Of a stretch of 64,000 bases of DNA, positions 52,383 to 61,021 are shown one piece after another. The notes below the pieces were generated by a model, which ran no database searches, had not been told where the DNA came from, and saw only the letters and a program-made list of their open reading frames with translations. Origin of the DNA: [Scytonema hofmanni] UTEX 2349 (lineage in GTDB: Bacteria; Cyanobacteriota; Cyanobacteriia; Cyanobacteriales; Nostocaceae). Location of the stretch: NCBI RefSeq assembly GCF_000582685.1, contig NZ_KK073768.1:5098399-5162398 (forward strand). Reading direction: 5' to 3'. A program made the position numbers and the translations under genes. How positions within the stretch are numbered: the first letter of the stretch is position 1; each line of letters begins with the position of its first letter.

Positions 52383-53603
52383 ATGAAAGTTAACCTCGCC
52401 AATCTACCCATATCTGAACCATCTTTAGACAACCACGTTACGAGCGAAGATTTATCAGCAAGCAACGCCGATGCTTTGATAAAGCTGCTATGTAAGGAAA
52501 TGCAAGCGGCTGTGAAAGCTACGCCTGCGAGTGTAGAATCTGTAGTCACACGCATCGCCAAAGAAGTGGAACGTATTTGCGATAAGAGCCATCGCATCCA
52601 AAATTCTGGAGAAATAAAGTCTTGGCAGCTAACATTAGCAAGGCATCGCCAGCAAAAATGCCTGCGTTACTATCAATTGGGTTCTAAACAAGGGCGTGTA
52701 GAATTACATAGCCATCTTGGTGCAATTGTTTACCGTCACATTGCAACAGCGGGCGGCGAGTTAAAATTTGAAGCTCGTTACAATCTGATTGAAGATTTCT
52801 TACAAGCATTTTACATCGAAGCGATCAAAGCTTTTCGGCGGGAAAACGAATTACCGGAGAATTACACTCCCCGCACTCAGTTGGAATTAGCAGAATACAT
52901 GGCGTTTACAGAGCAGTATGCCAAACGCCGGATTAATTTACCAGGTGGTGCCAATCAGCAATTGATTATACTGCGTGCTCAAGGTTTTGCCCGTCGTCAG
53001 CCGCAGGAAACTACGGTTGATATTGAAATGGCGGTGGAATCTGCTAAAGGTGAAGAAGGAGAATCTTATCAGCGTAACTCGGCAGTGCAGCAAGTGCGAT
53101 CGCAAATGCTTGCTCAAGCTAGTTTCGATCCAGCTGAAGAATCTGAGCGCGATCGCGTTATCGCTGAGTTGATGAAATATCTAGAATCTCAAGGTCAATC
53201 TGACTGCGTTGATTATCTCACCTTAAAACTCCAAGACCTGTCAGCACCAGAAATTGACTCTATTCTCGGTTTAACCAGTCGTCAGCGCGATTATTTGCAA
53301 CAGCGTTTTAAATATCATGTAGAAAAGTTTTCCAAGCAACACCATTGGCAATTAGTACATCAATGGTTGGGTGCCGGTTTGGATCACAAGCTGGGACTAT
53401 CTTCGCAGCAGTGGGAAACCTTTTTGAATCAACTTTCACCGCAGCAACAGCAAATCTTGCAGTTGAAAAGTGCAAAACATAGCGATCAGGCGATCGCCAA
53501 AGCAATTAAATGCACTCCCAAACAACTGCAAAAGCGTTGGACTCAACTTCTAGAACTTGCATGGGCTATTCGTAATAATAATTCTGAAGCCCAGGCTGGT
53601 TAA
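52383..53603 (+). CDS. HetZ-family heterocyst-differentiation-related protein
   Basis: 406 residues. It is recognised by HetZ-family segments: RQQKCLRYYQLGSKQGRVELHS (two parts around the G), EDFLQAFYIEAIKAFRRENELP, TQLELAEYMAFTEQYAKRRI and LGLTSRQRDYLQQRFKYHVEKF. The C-terminal helices (KHSDQAIAKAIKCTPKQLQKRW) look like a sigma-region-4-type helix-turn-helix. HetZ acts early in heterocyst differentiation with HetR. Whether this is HetZ itself or a HetZ-related paralog cannot be settled. Absence of patU genes downstream favours a paralog. Confidence 0.8.
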   Translation: MKVNLANLPISEPSLDNHVTSEDLSASNADALIKLLCKEMQAAVKATPASVESVVTRIAKEVERICDKSHRIQNSGEIKSWQLTLARHRQQKCLRYYQLGSKQGRVELHSHLGAIVYRHIATAGGELKFEARYNLIEDFLQAFYIEAIKAFRRENELPENYTPRTQLELAEYMAFTEQYAKRRINLPGGANQQLIILRAQGFARRQPQETTVDIEMAVESAKGEEGESYQRNSAVQQVRSQMLAQASFDPAEESERDRVIAELMKYLESQGQSDCVDYLTLKLQDLSAPEIDSILGLTSRQRDYLQQRFKYHVEKFSKQHHWQLVHQWLGAGLDHKLGLSSQQWETFLNQLSPQQQQILQLKSAKHSDQAIAKAIKCTPKQLQKRWTQLLELAWAIRNNNSEAQAG

Positions 53604-53880
53604 AGCTTTAATATAGTAGGGTGATATTAAATAATATCAGCATTTTCTAAGCTTTATCCTAATTCTGTAAGCATTTATTCTAGATGTTTTATCTAACCTT
53701 CACTTCAATTAATCTTCCTTATCTTCCCTCCCTACAAAGGGGGGGAATTTAAGTATTGGGCGATTTATTAGATTTGTAAATTGTGAAATCATATCAAAGC
53801 TTAAAACCCTTTTAAATCCATAGCTACTGTATTTATTTAGTACAAAATTACCAACTTATTTTTACTTTCTATTTACAAAC

Positions 53881-53989
53881 CTATAGCGCTTCTCAGTTGG
53901 GTGCAATACATCAAAGAATTAAGGAAACGCAGATGAACGCAGATGAACGCAGATAAATCTGTATTTGATTCAAACGAGAAGCGCTATAG
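53881..53989. mobile_element. MITE-like element with 14-bp perfect ends
   Basis: CTATAGCGCTTCTC and GAGAAGCGCTATAG bound 109 bp that include tandem GATGAACGCA units. It lies in the 563-bp gap after the HetZ-family gene, the rest of which (53604-53880, 53990-54166) shows no gene. Confidence 0.8.
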
Positions 53990-54166
53990 TACAGGCTGGC
54001 GTAAATAAACCAACCATTCTCAATCGCTAAAAAGGTTACTCCATATTACTTTTGAATGCGTGACTTCCAAAGAAGCGGTACTAGTCTTTCCCATCTCCAA
54101 TTAAAAATTCATATTAAGTAACTGATAATTTTCTGCTGCTTCCGTGGAATGCTAAATTTATAAACT

Positions 54167-54466
54167 TTGAAAAATTATCAGGATCAAGATGACGACTTTT
54201 TTATTATTGGTGCTACCTCAATTTCTTCTGGCTTGATTATTGAGTGTAAATGGCAGCAAACTAGCGGTTCTGTCGATGAAAAACTGCCTTATCTCAACTT
54301 AAATATTCAAAAATGCTATCCTGCACAAGCAGTAGTATTAATTGACGGAGGAGGAATGAAACCACAAGCTATTTCTTGGTTAATCAAGCAAGTTGGTGAC
54401 AATCAAAATTTGCTAGCAGTTCATACCTTAAGTTCATTTCTTGTCTGGTCTAACAATAACCTTTAA
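54167..54466 (+). pseudogene. C-terminal part of a PD-(D/E)XK nuclease
   Basis: The frame opens with TTG and encodes 99 residues: DDDFFIIGATSISSGLIIECKWQQTSGSVDEKLPYL, with the (D/E)XK element in IIECKWQ. It continues IQKCYPAQAVVLIDGGGMK and QNLLAVHTLSSFLVW. This matches the end of restriction-type nucleases. The N-terminal half and a good start are missing. It is convergent with, and overlaps by 4 bp, a Dam-like methylase gene, so it is probably the dead restriction half of an R-M pair. Confidence 0.6.
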
Positions 54467-55293
54467 TATGAAGTTACTAAAATCTCGTTAATTTTCCCTC
54501 TTTTTTTAGCATTAGAATTAATTGCCCTTGCTGCTGATATAGTGTGGATATTAAAACCACTATAAAGGTTGCGAATAAATTCGCAATCTGAATTAGATAG
54601 CATAACCTTTACACCACGTTCAGATAATGTCACAAATATATCTCTTAGTTGAATTTGCTGATTCTCTTTAAAAGAATAATTAGTATAAGATGTAAAATAA
54701 CTAGTTTCACTTATGGGATAATATGGTGGATCAAAATAAACGAAATCATCACTAGAAGTTGCATGATTGAGTATTTCTGTAAAATTAGCAGATTTTATTT
54801 CAGCTTGATAAAGTGCTTTGGAAGCGGCAATTAGTAAATCTTCCGGACAAATATTAGGATTTTTGTATTTGCCTAAAGGTACATTGAATTTACCCTGTGA
54901 GTTTACCCGATAAAGACCGTTAAAGCAGGTTTTATTCAGATAAATTAGACGAGCGGCTTTTTCTAAATCAGTTTTTCCTGGATTAGCTCGTACACTATAA
55001 TAATAATCTCTACTATGTTTGCTTTCATGCTCTTTTAGCAGAGAAATTAATTTTTGAATATTATCCCGAACACAGCGATAAGTAGTAATTAATTCTGTAT
55101 TAATGTCAGTCAAAATAGCTTTTGAAGGTTGGATATGAAAAAAAATTGCACCACCACCTAAGAATGGCTCATAGTAATTTTTATAAGTATTTTCGGATGG
55201 TAAATGAGTAAGATATTGTTTAATCAACTTACTTTTGCCGCCCGCCCATTTCAAAAAGGGACGCGGTAAAGTTGATTTAGATTGACTTAACAT
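54463..55293 (-). CDS. Dam-family DNA adenine-N6 methyltransferase
   Basis: 276 residues. Motif I is FLKWAGGKSKLIKQYL and YYEPFLGGGAIFF. The catalytic DPPY lies in DDFVYFDPPYYPIS, and the target-recognition region between has YLNKTCFNGLYRVNSQGKFNVPLG as in DpnM/Dam. Such enzymes methylate adenine in GATC. Every HIP1 octamer contains GATC, so the many sites in this window are potential substrates. The neighbouring nuclease is truncated, which suggests the methylase now acts alone. Specificity is inferred from family only. Confidence 0.9.
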   Translation of the reverse strand: MLSQSKSTLPRPFLKWAGGKSKLIKQYLTHLPSENTYKNYYEPFLGGGAIFFHIQPSKAILTDINTELITTYRCVRDNIQKLISLLKEHESKHSRDYYYSVRANPGKTDLEKAARLIYLNKTCFNGLYRVNSQGKFNVPLGKYKNPNICPEDLLIAASKALYQAEIKSANFTEILNHATSSDDFVYFDPPYYPISETSYFTSYTNYSFKENQQIQLRDIFVTLSERGVKVMLSNSDCEFIRNLYSGFNIHTISAARAINSNAKKRGKINEILVTSY

Positions 55294-55453
55294 TTAATTA
55301 AAATAGTCGCGACTAAGACTAAATATAGCTAAGATAACTGACGAACTATATTTTCTATTGATTGAGTAATTTACCAACCTTATATATTACAATTAAATTG
55401 ATGGGGCACATCAAAACAAACCTATAGTTTATAACAAGGCAGTATAAATTAAA

Positions 55454-55660
55454 ATGTTTGATGGATTTTGGGAAAACATCTTACGTTACTTCCGCTACTT
55501 TCTTACTACCCTCTTAGGCGTATTGCTGAACACGTTTGAACCATTAGTGTCGTTGTTTAAAAACCCAGTGACTGCGATCGCTGTTTTCGGCTTAATTTTC
55601 GGTAGTCTCGTTTTCGTGACTCTTACCCTACGGGCAATGCTGGGCTTCAGTACAATTTAG
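55454..55660 (+). CDS. DUF751 (Ycf33-like) small membrane protein
   Basis: 68 residues with two hydrophobic helices (FLTTLLGVLLNTFEPLVSLF and TAIAVFGLIFGSLVFVTLTL). The opening FDGFWENILRYFRYF and the position directly upstream of rbfA are typical for the DUF751 family of cyanobacteria and plastids. The function is unknown. It is probably co-transcribed with rbfA (99-bp gap). Confidence 0.88.
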   Translation: MFDGFWENILRYFRYFLTTLLGVLLNTFEPLVSLFKNPVTAIAVFGLIFGSLVFVTLTLRAMLGFSTI

Positions 55661-55759
55661 ACCATGAGCATACGTTGCTTGTAGGGTCAAGATGGCGATC
55701 GCAACTTTCTTTAGTATTCTATTTGTTTAGTTGAACCTCTGTGAGGAGGCATAATATCT

Positions 55760-56173
55760 ATGGCTACAACTCGCCGTGTTTCCCGCGTTGCTGAATTAAT
55801 TAAACGGGAAGTTAGCCAAATGCTGCTCAGTGGCATTAAGGATGACCGTGTAGGCACAGGAATGGTAAGTGTTACCGATGTTGATGTTTCTGGCGATTTG
55901 CAACACGCCAAAATTTACGTCAGCATTTATGGTAGTGACGAAGCCAAAGTAGAAACAATGGCAGGATTAAAATCAGCAACAGGTTACGTTCGCAGCGAAC
56001 TTGGTGCCAGGGTGCGTCTGCGTCGCACCCCAGAGGTGGTTTTTGTGGAAGATCGCTCAATTGAACGCGGTAATAAGGTGCTGTCCTTATTAAACCAATT
56101 AGAGAATAACCGTCCATCTGAAAGTCAGGCATCAGACGACAGCACCGATGAAGATGATGATTTTCCCGATTGA
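55760..56173 (+). CDS. rbfA: Ribosome-binding factor A
   Basis: 137 residues, type II KH fold: RRVSRVAELIKREVSQMLL, VSVTDVDVSGDLQHAKIYVS and VRSELGARVRLRRTPEVVFVEDRS. RbfA binds the 30S subunit and assists late 16S maturation and cold adaptation. The acidic tail SDDSTDEDDDFPD is common in cyanobacteria. A GAGGAG-type site (TGAGGAGGC) precedes the ATG. A terminator lies about 130 bp downstream. Confidence 0.95.
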   Translation: MATTRRVSRVAELIKREVSQMLLSGIKDDRVGTGMVSVTDVDVSGDLQHAKIYVSIYGSDEAKVETMAGLKSATGYVRSELGARVRLRRTPEVVFVEDRSIERGNKVLSLLNQLENNRPSESQASDDSTDEDDDFPD

Positions 56174-56197
56174 CCCGCCATTATGTTGAAAATGAAT

Positions 56198-56224
56198 GTA
56201 GAGACGTAGCAGTGCTACGTCTCT
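56198..56224. repeat. GTAGAGACG-family palindrome (copy 6)
   Basis: GTAGAGACGTAGC and GCTACGTCTCT flank AGT. It lies 25 bp after the rbfA stop. Confidence 0.8.
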
Positions 56225-56300
56225 TGGGATCAGATAACGTATGATTAAATTCGGTCGATGTCTATTGATAAATTGGCGAAAGTATGCACTTCTCTAATAT

Positions 56301-56349
56301 CCCCTCAGTTTAATTGGGTAATCAATACTCAATTAGCCTGAGGGGTTTT
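56301..56349 (+). terminator. Rho-independent terminator downstream of rbfA
   Basis: The outer stem CCCCTCAG/CTGAGGGG and inner stem TAATTG/CAATTA are followed by TTTT. Confidence 0.8.
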
Positions 56350-57414
56350 AAATTATGGCGGGAAACTTCACCGGGTATCTCTGTAACTGAATTGACAATG
56401 TGATTTGAACAACAATTACTTCCAGGAAATCAGCTAAACACTTTACAGATGCGATCGCTTTACATTTGCTTAAATATGACTATGCCTAGTTGCCTAGATA
56501 TGGTAGGTAGGTCGTTAAATTAAACATCATTCGCTATTGGTCGGGCAAGGGAGAATAGCAAAAAAACACCCTTTTGACTTTGTTAAGGTTTCGTAACAAA
56601 ATCAAAATAATTAATGATTCAGTACCTCTTTTATCGATAAAACTTATCAATGCAATATTTATATATCCTACAGTATTCATTTACACAATCTAATTGTCAG
56701 AAATCAGCTTTTGCCATTAGATTTTTTCACTTCAAGCCACCCAAGCAATTAAGGAAGCTATACCAAATGCTATACATAACTCAAAATAGCGATCGCCACA
56801 CCCAAACCAGTGTTAACCTAAAAGCAAATCATCCAACATTGTTACAGTTTTTTACCAAAACCAATGTTTTTTTCTACATTCCTGAAGGTCAATTCACATA
56901 TGTATATTTACTGAATAAATTATTAACAAATAGTTATTCAAAGGCTTTCGTGGTGTACTTTAGCCGTTATACTTTGCAACAGTTTATACCCTCGCTTCTG
57001 CTAAATATTTCAGGTCTGTTTCACCGAAAAAGGATTTTATCAGTCTCAGGCACTACTTTAAGTACATCATTTGATATTTAAATAACTTGCCAAGGAACTA
57101 ATAACTTTTACCAAATCAGAGATGAAAGCATTCTTCTACAAAGCTTTTAAACCTTTTCAAAAGAATTTGCACTTTTGATAAAGACGTTACTATAATTACC
57201 GGGGTACTATTTTTTGAGACGCATTCAAAGTAAAAGTCACGAATACTTGACTTTCTTAACATTTCTTTAGATAATTTGAGGATGTATAGCGTCAAAATGT
57301 AAATAGTTCCGTATACCAAAATACAAAAGCCCAGCCACAAGATTAATCCTTGTGGTCTTCGTTCCTAGGAAAACTTAGGAATACCAATTAAGTGTAACTT
57401 TGTGAGTTAAAACC
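56350..57414. other. Long intergenic region, no supported gene
   Basis: About 1.06 kb, AT-rich. A 143-codon plus-strand frame (56650-57081) shows no family motif, no clear ribosome binding site and an amino-acid mix typical of chance AT-rich frames, so it is not called. A hairpin with CACAAGG / CCTTGTG lies around 57335-57355, then TTCCTAGGAAAACTTAGGAA before the DUF4327 gene. Confidence 0.5.
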
Positions 57415-57651
57415 ATGAGTATCAATACGGTGCCTTCTATTAATTACTACTCTCTGGATATCATCCAAGACGAAGCACGCCGACTGGTGCAAAAAGGGAT
57501 GGTCAGCCGACAACAGCCAATATACACACTCTGCCAATACATCCCTGCGAGAGAGTGGGTTTGCGTGGAATGCGAATTAGAAAAATGTGATTTTTTACTG
57601 CGCGATCGCATCGGCGATTTGATTGGTCGTGAAAAATGGGAAAACGATTAA
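57415..57651 (+). CDS. DUF4327-family protein
   Basis: 78 residues. The pattern YSLDIIQDEARRLVQKGMVSRQQPIYTLCQYIPAREW and CVECELEKCDFLLRDRIGDL is that of DUF4327, a small protein family found almost only in cyanobacteria. Three cysteines and a compact fold suggest a metal or redox role, but none is known. It is probably monocistronic. Confidence 0.85.
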   Translation: MSINTVPSINYYSLDIIQDEARRLVQKGMVSRQQPIYTLCQYIPAREWVCVECELEKCDFLLRDRIGDLIGREKWEND

Positions 57652-57839
57652 TGGGTTTTTGTTGTAATCCTCAGTTTTTGAAATGAAAGTGTCTGAATGG
57701 ATGTGCGGATCTGACAACAGAACATTTAAGGGTTAATAGTCAAGGATATTCTCTGCTGATAATCGGTCTAAAGCGATCCATGCCGCTCAATTCCATCATT
57801 ACAGAAACTCGCTTAGTCTAATTTATACAAAAGTGTCAA

Positions 57840-58145
57840 GTAGCGCGATCGCCTCTATAGCCCCAAGAGGTTTCGTTGATGGAAACTTCTTAAGCGTCTG
57901 TTGAAACACACTTGCCAAGTGTCTTGGAGAAGCGCTTAAAGGTTAGTACAGGCTGCACTACGATTCGGATGTTGACAAGGCATTTTCTCTTTGAAAAAGC
58001 CTCTTCCTGGTCAAAAGGGGGGGATAACCTTGCAAGAGTGTGAAGGCACGGCAATTGCAGCACATCCAGTACAACACCTAGAATATAATTTGTTAATTAA
58101 ATTACCGGGGCGGTTTATAATATGAAACTGCTCCGGTGATTTTTC
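57840..58145 (+). ncRNA. Candidate structured non-coding RNA with terminator
   Basis: There is no open frame here, but ordered hairpins are seen. They are GAGGTTTC/GAAACTTC (57867-57889), TTAAGCG/CGCTTAA enclosing ACACTT/AAGTGT (57890-57939) and GGCATTTTC/GAAAAAGCC (57979-58001). A possible long-range pairing of GGTTAGTACAGGCTGCA (57941-57957) with TGCAGC...GTACAACACC (58060-58080 region) closes them. A strong terminator, ACCGGGGCGGTTT/AAACTGCTCCGGT plus T5 (58104-58144), ends the unit. A -10-like TATACA lies near 57825. It could be 6S RNA or an unnamed RNA. The remaining bases 57652-57839 show nothing else. Confidence 0.5.
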
Positions 58146-58252
58146 ATCACTTATTTTTTTAGAGCGTTGTTAGTTGTTTGTTGGTTGTTCTGCTAAATAC
58201 TACCTTTTAAACGCCACGTTGGGAAAGCGGGGAGACCCCCCCCACCCTCCTA

Positions 58253-58606
58253 CTAACCCACTTGCTCTAAATACTGATTCACATCTTCAATGAGGCGGGT
58301 GAGTTCCGCTTCTGTCGTCAGACGGATACTCGCATCACGAATGGTAAGCAGGACTTTAGCCGCGAAGGGTGTAGCCCAGATATTGGGATTACAAAAAATC
58401 TCTAAAAATACCTCTCCCGTGTAACGATATTCCATCGGACGCTGGGGAGTAACTTTACCTGCATTAGAAGCGCTTTTAGTAGAAACAGCTTTGAGGCTTT
58501 CCATCAATTGATCGATCGCTGCTTTTAATTCCCGTGCTGCAAGAGGTGAAAAACTAAAAGAGACAGAACCTTCAATCAGGTTCAATGTTAGATTGTTTGG
58601 GGACAT
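58253..58606 (-). CDS. Conserved cyanobacterial protein of unknown function
   Basis: 117 residues: a beta-rich start (NNLTLNLIEGSVSFSFSPLA), a helix (ARELKAAIDQLMESLKAVS), then RYTGEVFLEIFCNPNIWATPFAAKVLLTI and a terminal helix. No enzyme motif is seen. It resembles small conserved cyanobacterial hypothetical proteins, but the family cannot be named. The unusual poly-C stretch CCCCCCCCACCC lies just beyond its stop (58236-58247). Confidence 0.65.
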   Translation of the reverse strand: MSPNNLTLNLIEGSVSFSFSPLAARELKAAIDQLMESLKAVSTKSASNAGKVTPQRPMEYRYTGEVFLEIFCNPNIWATPFAAKVLLTIRDASIRLTTEAELTRLIEDVNQYLEQVG

Positions 58607-58799
58607 GAGCTATTTATGACAACATTTTGCTACAAATAATATTTTCCAGTGCGATCGGCTTTTTTTTAATAGACATCGACCGCTTTTTTATTATGCGTTA
58701 CCCAAAACCCTTGATTAGACGTTGCATTTCTACTTCTTGTGTCTAATTTTGGTTTCTATGGTTTAGAGAAAACCTTGCATACCAAGTTAATTTTGACGC

Positions 58800-59010
58800 T
58801 TATGGTGTGAACTTACAAGGAAAAGCGGGGAAGAATGATGCGCCCCGGAAGAACAGGTACGTAGTACCGCATTCTGTGCAATAGATGCGGGGATGAAAAA
58901 CGGCTCCGTTCTTTTTAACCCCCCGTAAATATTACTCTTGTTGGTGCAAACCTGCATGAGCAAGTTATGTCTTAGATTCAAGAATCCCCGTCGATTTATC
59001 GCGGGGAGTA
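58800..59010 (+). mobile_element. Right-end remnant of an IS200/IS605-type (TnpB) element
   Basis: The frame segment KRGRMMRPGRTGT near 58819-58860 resembles the last residues of cyanobacterial TnpB proteins. A GATGAAAAACGGCTCC-type conserved tract follows. The end has the hairpin ATCCCCG...CGGGGAG (58984-59008) followed by TATCAA, typical of the right end and guide-scaffold portion of such elements. No transposase body remains. The flanking bases 58607-58799 and 59011-59278 hold no gene. Confidence 0.5.
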
Positions 59011-59278
59011 TCAATAAATGTCAACAATACCACTAAAGAATGATTTTTCATGAAATATTCTTGGTGTTAATGACAAAAAGAAACACTTGCCTAGAAAAAG
59101 TAAATAGTAACAGTTATCAGGCTTGTAGCTAATTTTAGTTAAAATTGATGTCAATAAAGAAGCGTAATCAGTTGAGTTTATAGAGATATACAATCTTTAC
59201 TGCGTAAGAGATTGATACATTAAATTCGTGTTTTAAGTTTTACATTAGAGGTCATAGAAGATAATTCTAAAAAAGTCT

Positions 59279-60166
59279 ATGACATACGATAATCGTGCCA
59301 CGGTGCGAAGGGTGTTAATTATCACCCTGCTACTAAACTTGTTTGTAATGATATTGAAAGCGGTAGTTGGAACGTTGACAGGTTCTCTCAGTTTGCAAGC
59401 TGATGCTTTACATAGCGTTACCGATAGCGCCAACAACATTTTAGGATTGATTGCGATTAGGTTTTCTTCCCCAAAACCCGATCGCGAACATCCCTACGGA
59501 CATCTAAAATTTGAAGCTTTGGGTGCTTTGGGAATTTCCGCTTTTCTGGGAATAGCCTGCTTTGAAATTCTCCAAGGGGCAATTGAAGGAATTATTAAAG
59601 GGAGGAGCTTAGTAAAAATATCACAATCAGAACTGTGGTTATTACTGCTTGTACTGGGCGTGAATATTTTCGTAGCTTTTTATGAACGCCATGTGGGTAA
59701 GCGAGTAGGTAGTCCTATCTTGATTGCCGATGCCCAACATACCATGAGCGATGTTTGGGTAACAATTAGTGTAATAGGTGGTTTAATTGGCGTTTGGTTG
59801 GGTTATCAATGGCTAGATTTGGTTTTAGCCTTTCCCGTCGCTTTGTTGGTATTTTGGAGTGGCTGGTCAGTTTTAAAAGACAATTTACCTTGGCTGGTGG
59901 ATGAAATGGCGATCGCACCAGAAGCAATTTATGATATCGCTCTTTCTGTACCTGGTGTTCTTAATTGTCACGATATCGCTTCTCGCGGTGTTCTTGGTCG
60001 TCAAGTCTTCATCGAAATGCATTTAATCGTAGATTCCCCAGATGTTGAAACCGCACACCACATCACCGAGGAAGTAGAAAAGCGTTTAGAAGAACGCTTT
60101 AGCCCAGTCAGAATTTTAATTCACGTTGAACCACCCTCTTACAAATCTGAGCGAATTAGCTTTTGA
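59279..60166 (+). CDS. Cation diffusion facilitator (CDF) transporter
   Basis: 295 residues. Six helices in about residues 10-205, with metal-site motifs SLQADALHSVTDSANN (helix II) and IADAQHTMSDVWVT (helix V), and GHLKFEALGALG between. A cytoplasmic C-terminal domain (about 210-290) has VLNCHDIASRGVLGRQVFIEMHLIVD. It exports Zn2+, Co2+, Fe2+ or Mn2+ in exchange for protons. The first-site D/H residues fit a Zn/Fe-type member but do not settle the metal. It stands alone. Confidence 0.9.
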   Translation: MTYDNRATVRRVLIITLLLNLFVMILKAVVGTLTGSLSLQADALHSVTDSANNILGLIAIRFSSPKPDREHPYGHLKFEALGALGISAFLGIACFEILQGAIEGIIKGRSLVKISQSELWLLLLVLGVNIFVAFYERHVGKRVGSPILIADAQHTMSDVWVTISVIGGLIGVWLGYQWLDLVLAFPVALLVFWSGWSVLKDNLPWLVDEMAIAPEAIYDIALSVPGVLNCHDIASRGVLGRQVFIEMHLIVDSPDVETAHHITEEVEKRLEERFSPVRILIHVEPPSYKSERISF

Positions 60167-60324
60167 GCGCAAATTGAGGCTCAACTCAAATATGTCCAAA
60201 CGAAGTACAGCGATCGCATAAGAACGAGCGCGTTTTTTAACGCAGAGGAACGCGGAGGTAAACGCAAAGTGACGCAGAGTTTTTTTAAGAGGATTTGCTA
60301 CGAAAAAAGCGAAATTCTGTACTA

Positions 60325-60438
60325 ATACCATTTCTGTGTGAAGATGCGCCTAATTTAGCCCACGCAGGTGGGCTTCGTTCGTTTAGCCGCGAGTTTACTC
60401 GTCGGGTTATTAAGCGCAGCCTCATAAAGAATTGGTAT
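60325..60438. mobile_element. MITE-like element, ATACCA ends
   Basis: ATACCATTTCT and AGAATTGGTAT are 11-bp ends with one mismatch, the same type of terminus as the element at 13747-13896. Inside is a GCCCACGCAGGTGGGC hairpin with TAGCCGCGAGTTTACTCG, a diverged copy of the repeat at 30518 and 31756. It lies between the CDF and globin genes (60167-60537). Confidence 0.75.
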
Positions 60439-60537
60439 AAGTCGAAGTTACATTAAGAAAGATAAAGACAATCAGAGTATGGCTTTTGGGAGACGCATAA
60501 TTCTTCCTAGTAACCCGTTAAAAACAGTACCAGTAGA

Positions 60538-60951
60538 ATGACTTTAAATGTCGAAGCTTTAGAAAACAGTTTTGCTCAAGTCAAACCATTAGCCCCAGAC
60601 TTTGCAGCGAGCTTCTATCAAAATCTGTTTACTGATTACCCTCAAGTTCAGCCGTTGTTTGCACATACTGACATGAGCGAGCAGCGGAAGCATATCATAA
60701 AAGCTTTAGTATTGGTAGTTGAAAACCTCCGTCAACTAGATGTGCTAAATAATGCATTGAAGGAAATGGGGGCAAGGCATCTTAAATATGGCACTATCCA
60801 AGAATATTATCCAATGGTGGGTGCATCACTATTGAAGACCTTTGAATTTTATCTGGGAGCAAACTGGACGAGTGAGGTAGAACAGTCTTGGTTTGATGCT
60901 TATGATGCGATCGCTAGCATTATGTTAGAAGGGGCAAAGGAAGTTTCTTGA
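60538..60951 (+). CDS. Single-domain globin
   Basis: 137 residues with a three-over-three globin fold. SFAQVKPLAPDFAASFYQNLFTDYPQVQPLF covers helices A-C, including the conserved FYxxLF pattern and the CD1 Phe. The proximal His lies in GARHLKYGTIQEYYPMVG (about residue 85), as in flavohemoglobin globin domains. No reductase domain follows. Such proteins bind oxygen or nitric oxide, and the role here is unknown. It stands alone between the CDF gene and guaA, which is convergent. Confidence 0.88.
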   Translation: MTLNVEALENSFAQVKPLAPDFAASFYQNLFTDYPQVQPLFAHTDMSEQRKHIIKALVLVVENLRQLDVLNNALKEMGARHLKYGTIQEYYPMVGASLLKTFEFYLGANWTSEVEQSWFDAYDAIASIMLEGAKEVS

Positions 60952-61021
60952 TTAAATTTCGCAAAGTGAAAAGAAATAAGGTGGGCAATGCCACCCTACT
61001 TTATTACTTTTTCTGCTTTTA

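Noticed and set aside
56650..57081. 143-codon plus-strand frame
   Set aside because: No family motif, no ribosome binding site and an AT-driven amino-acid mix. Probably chance.
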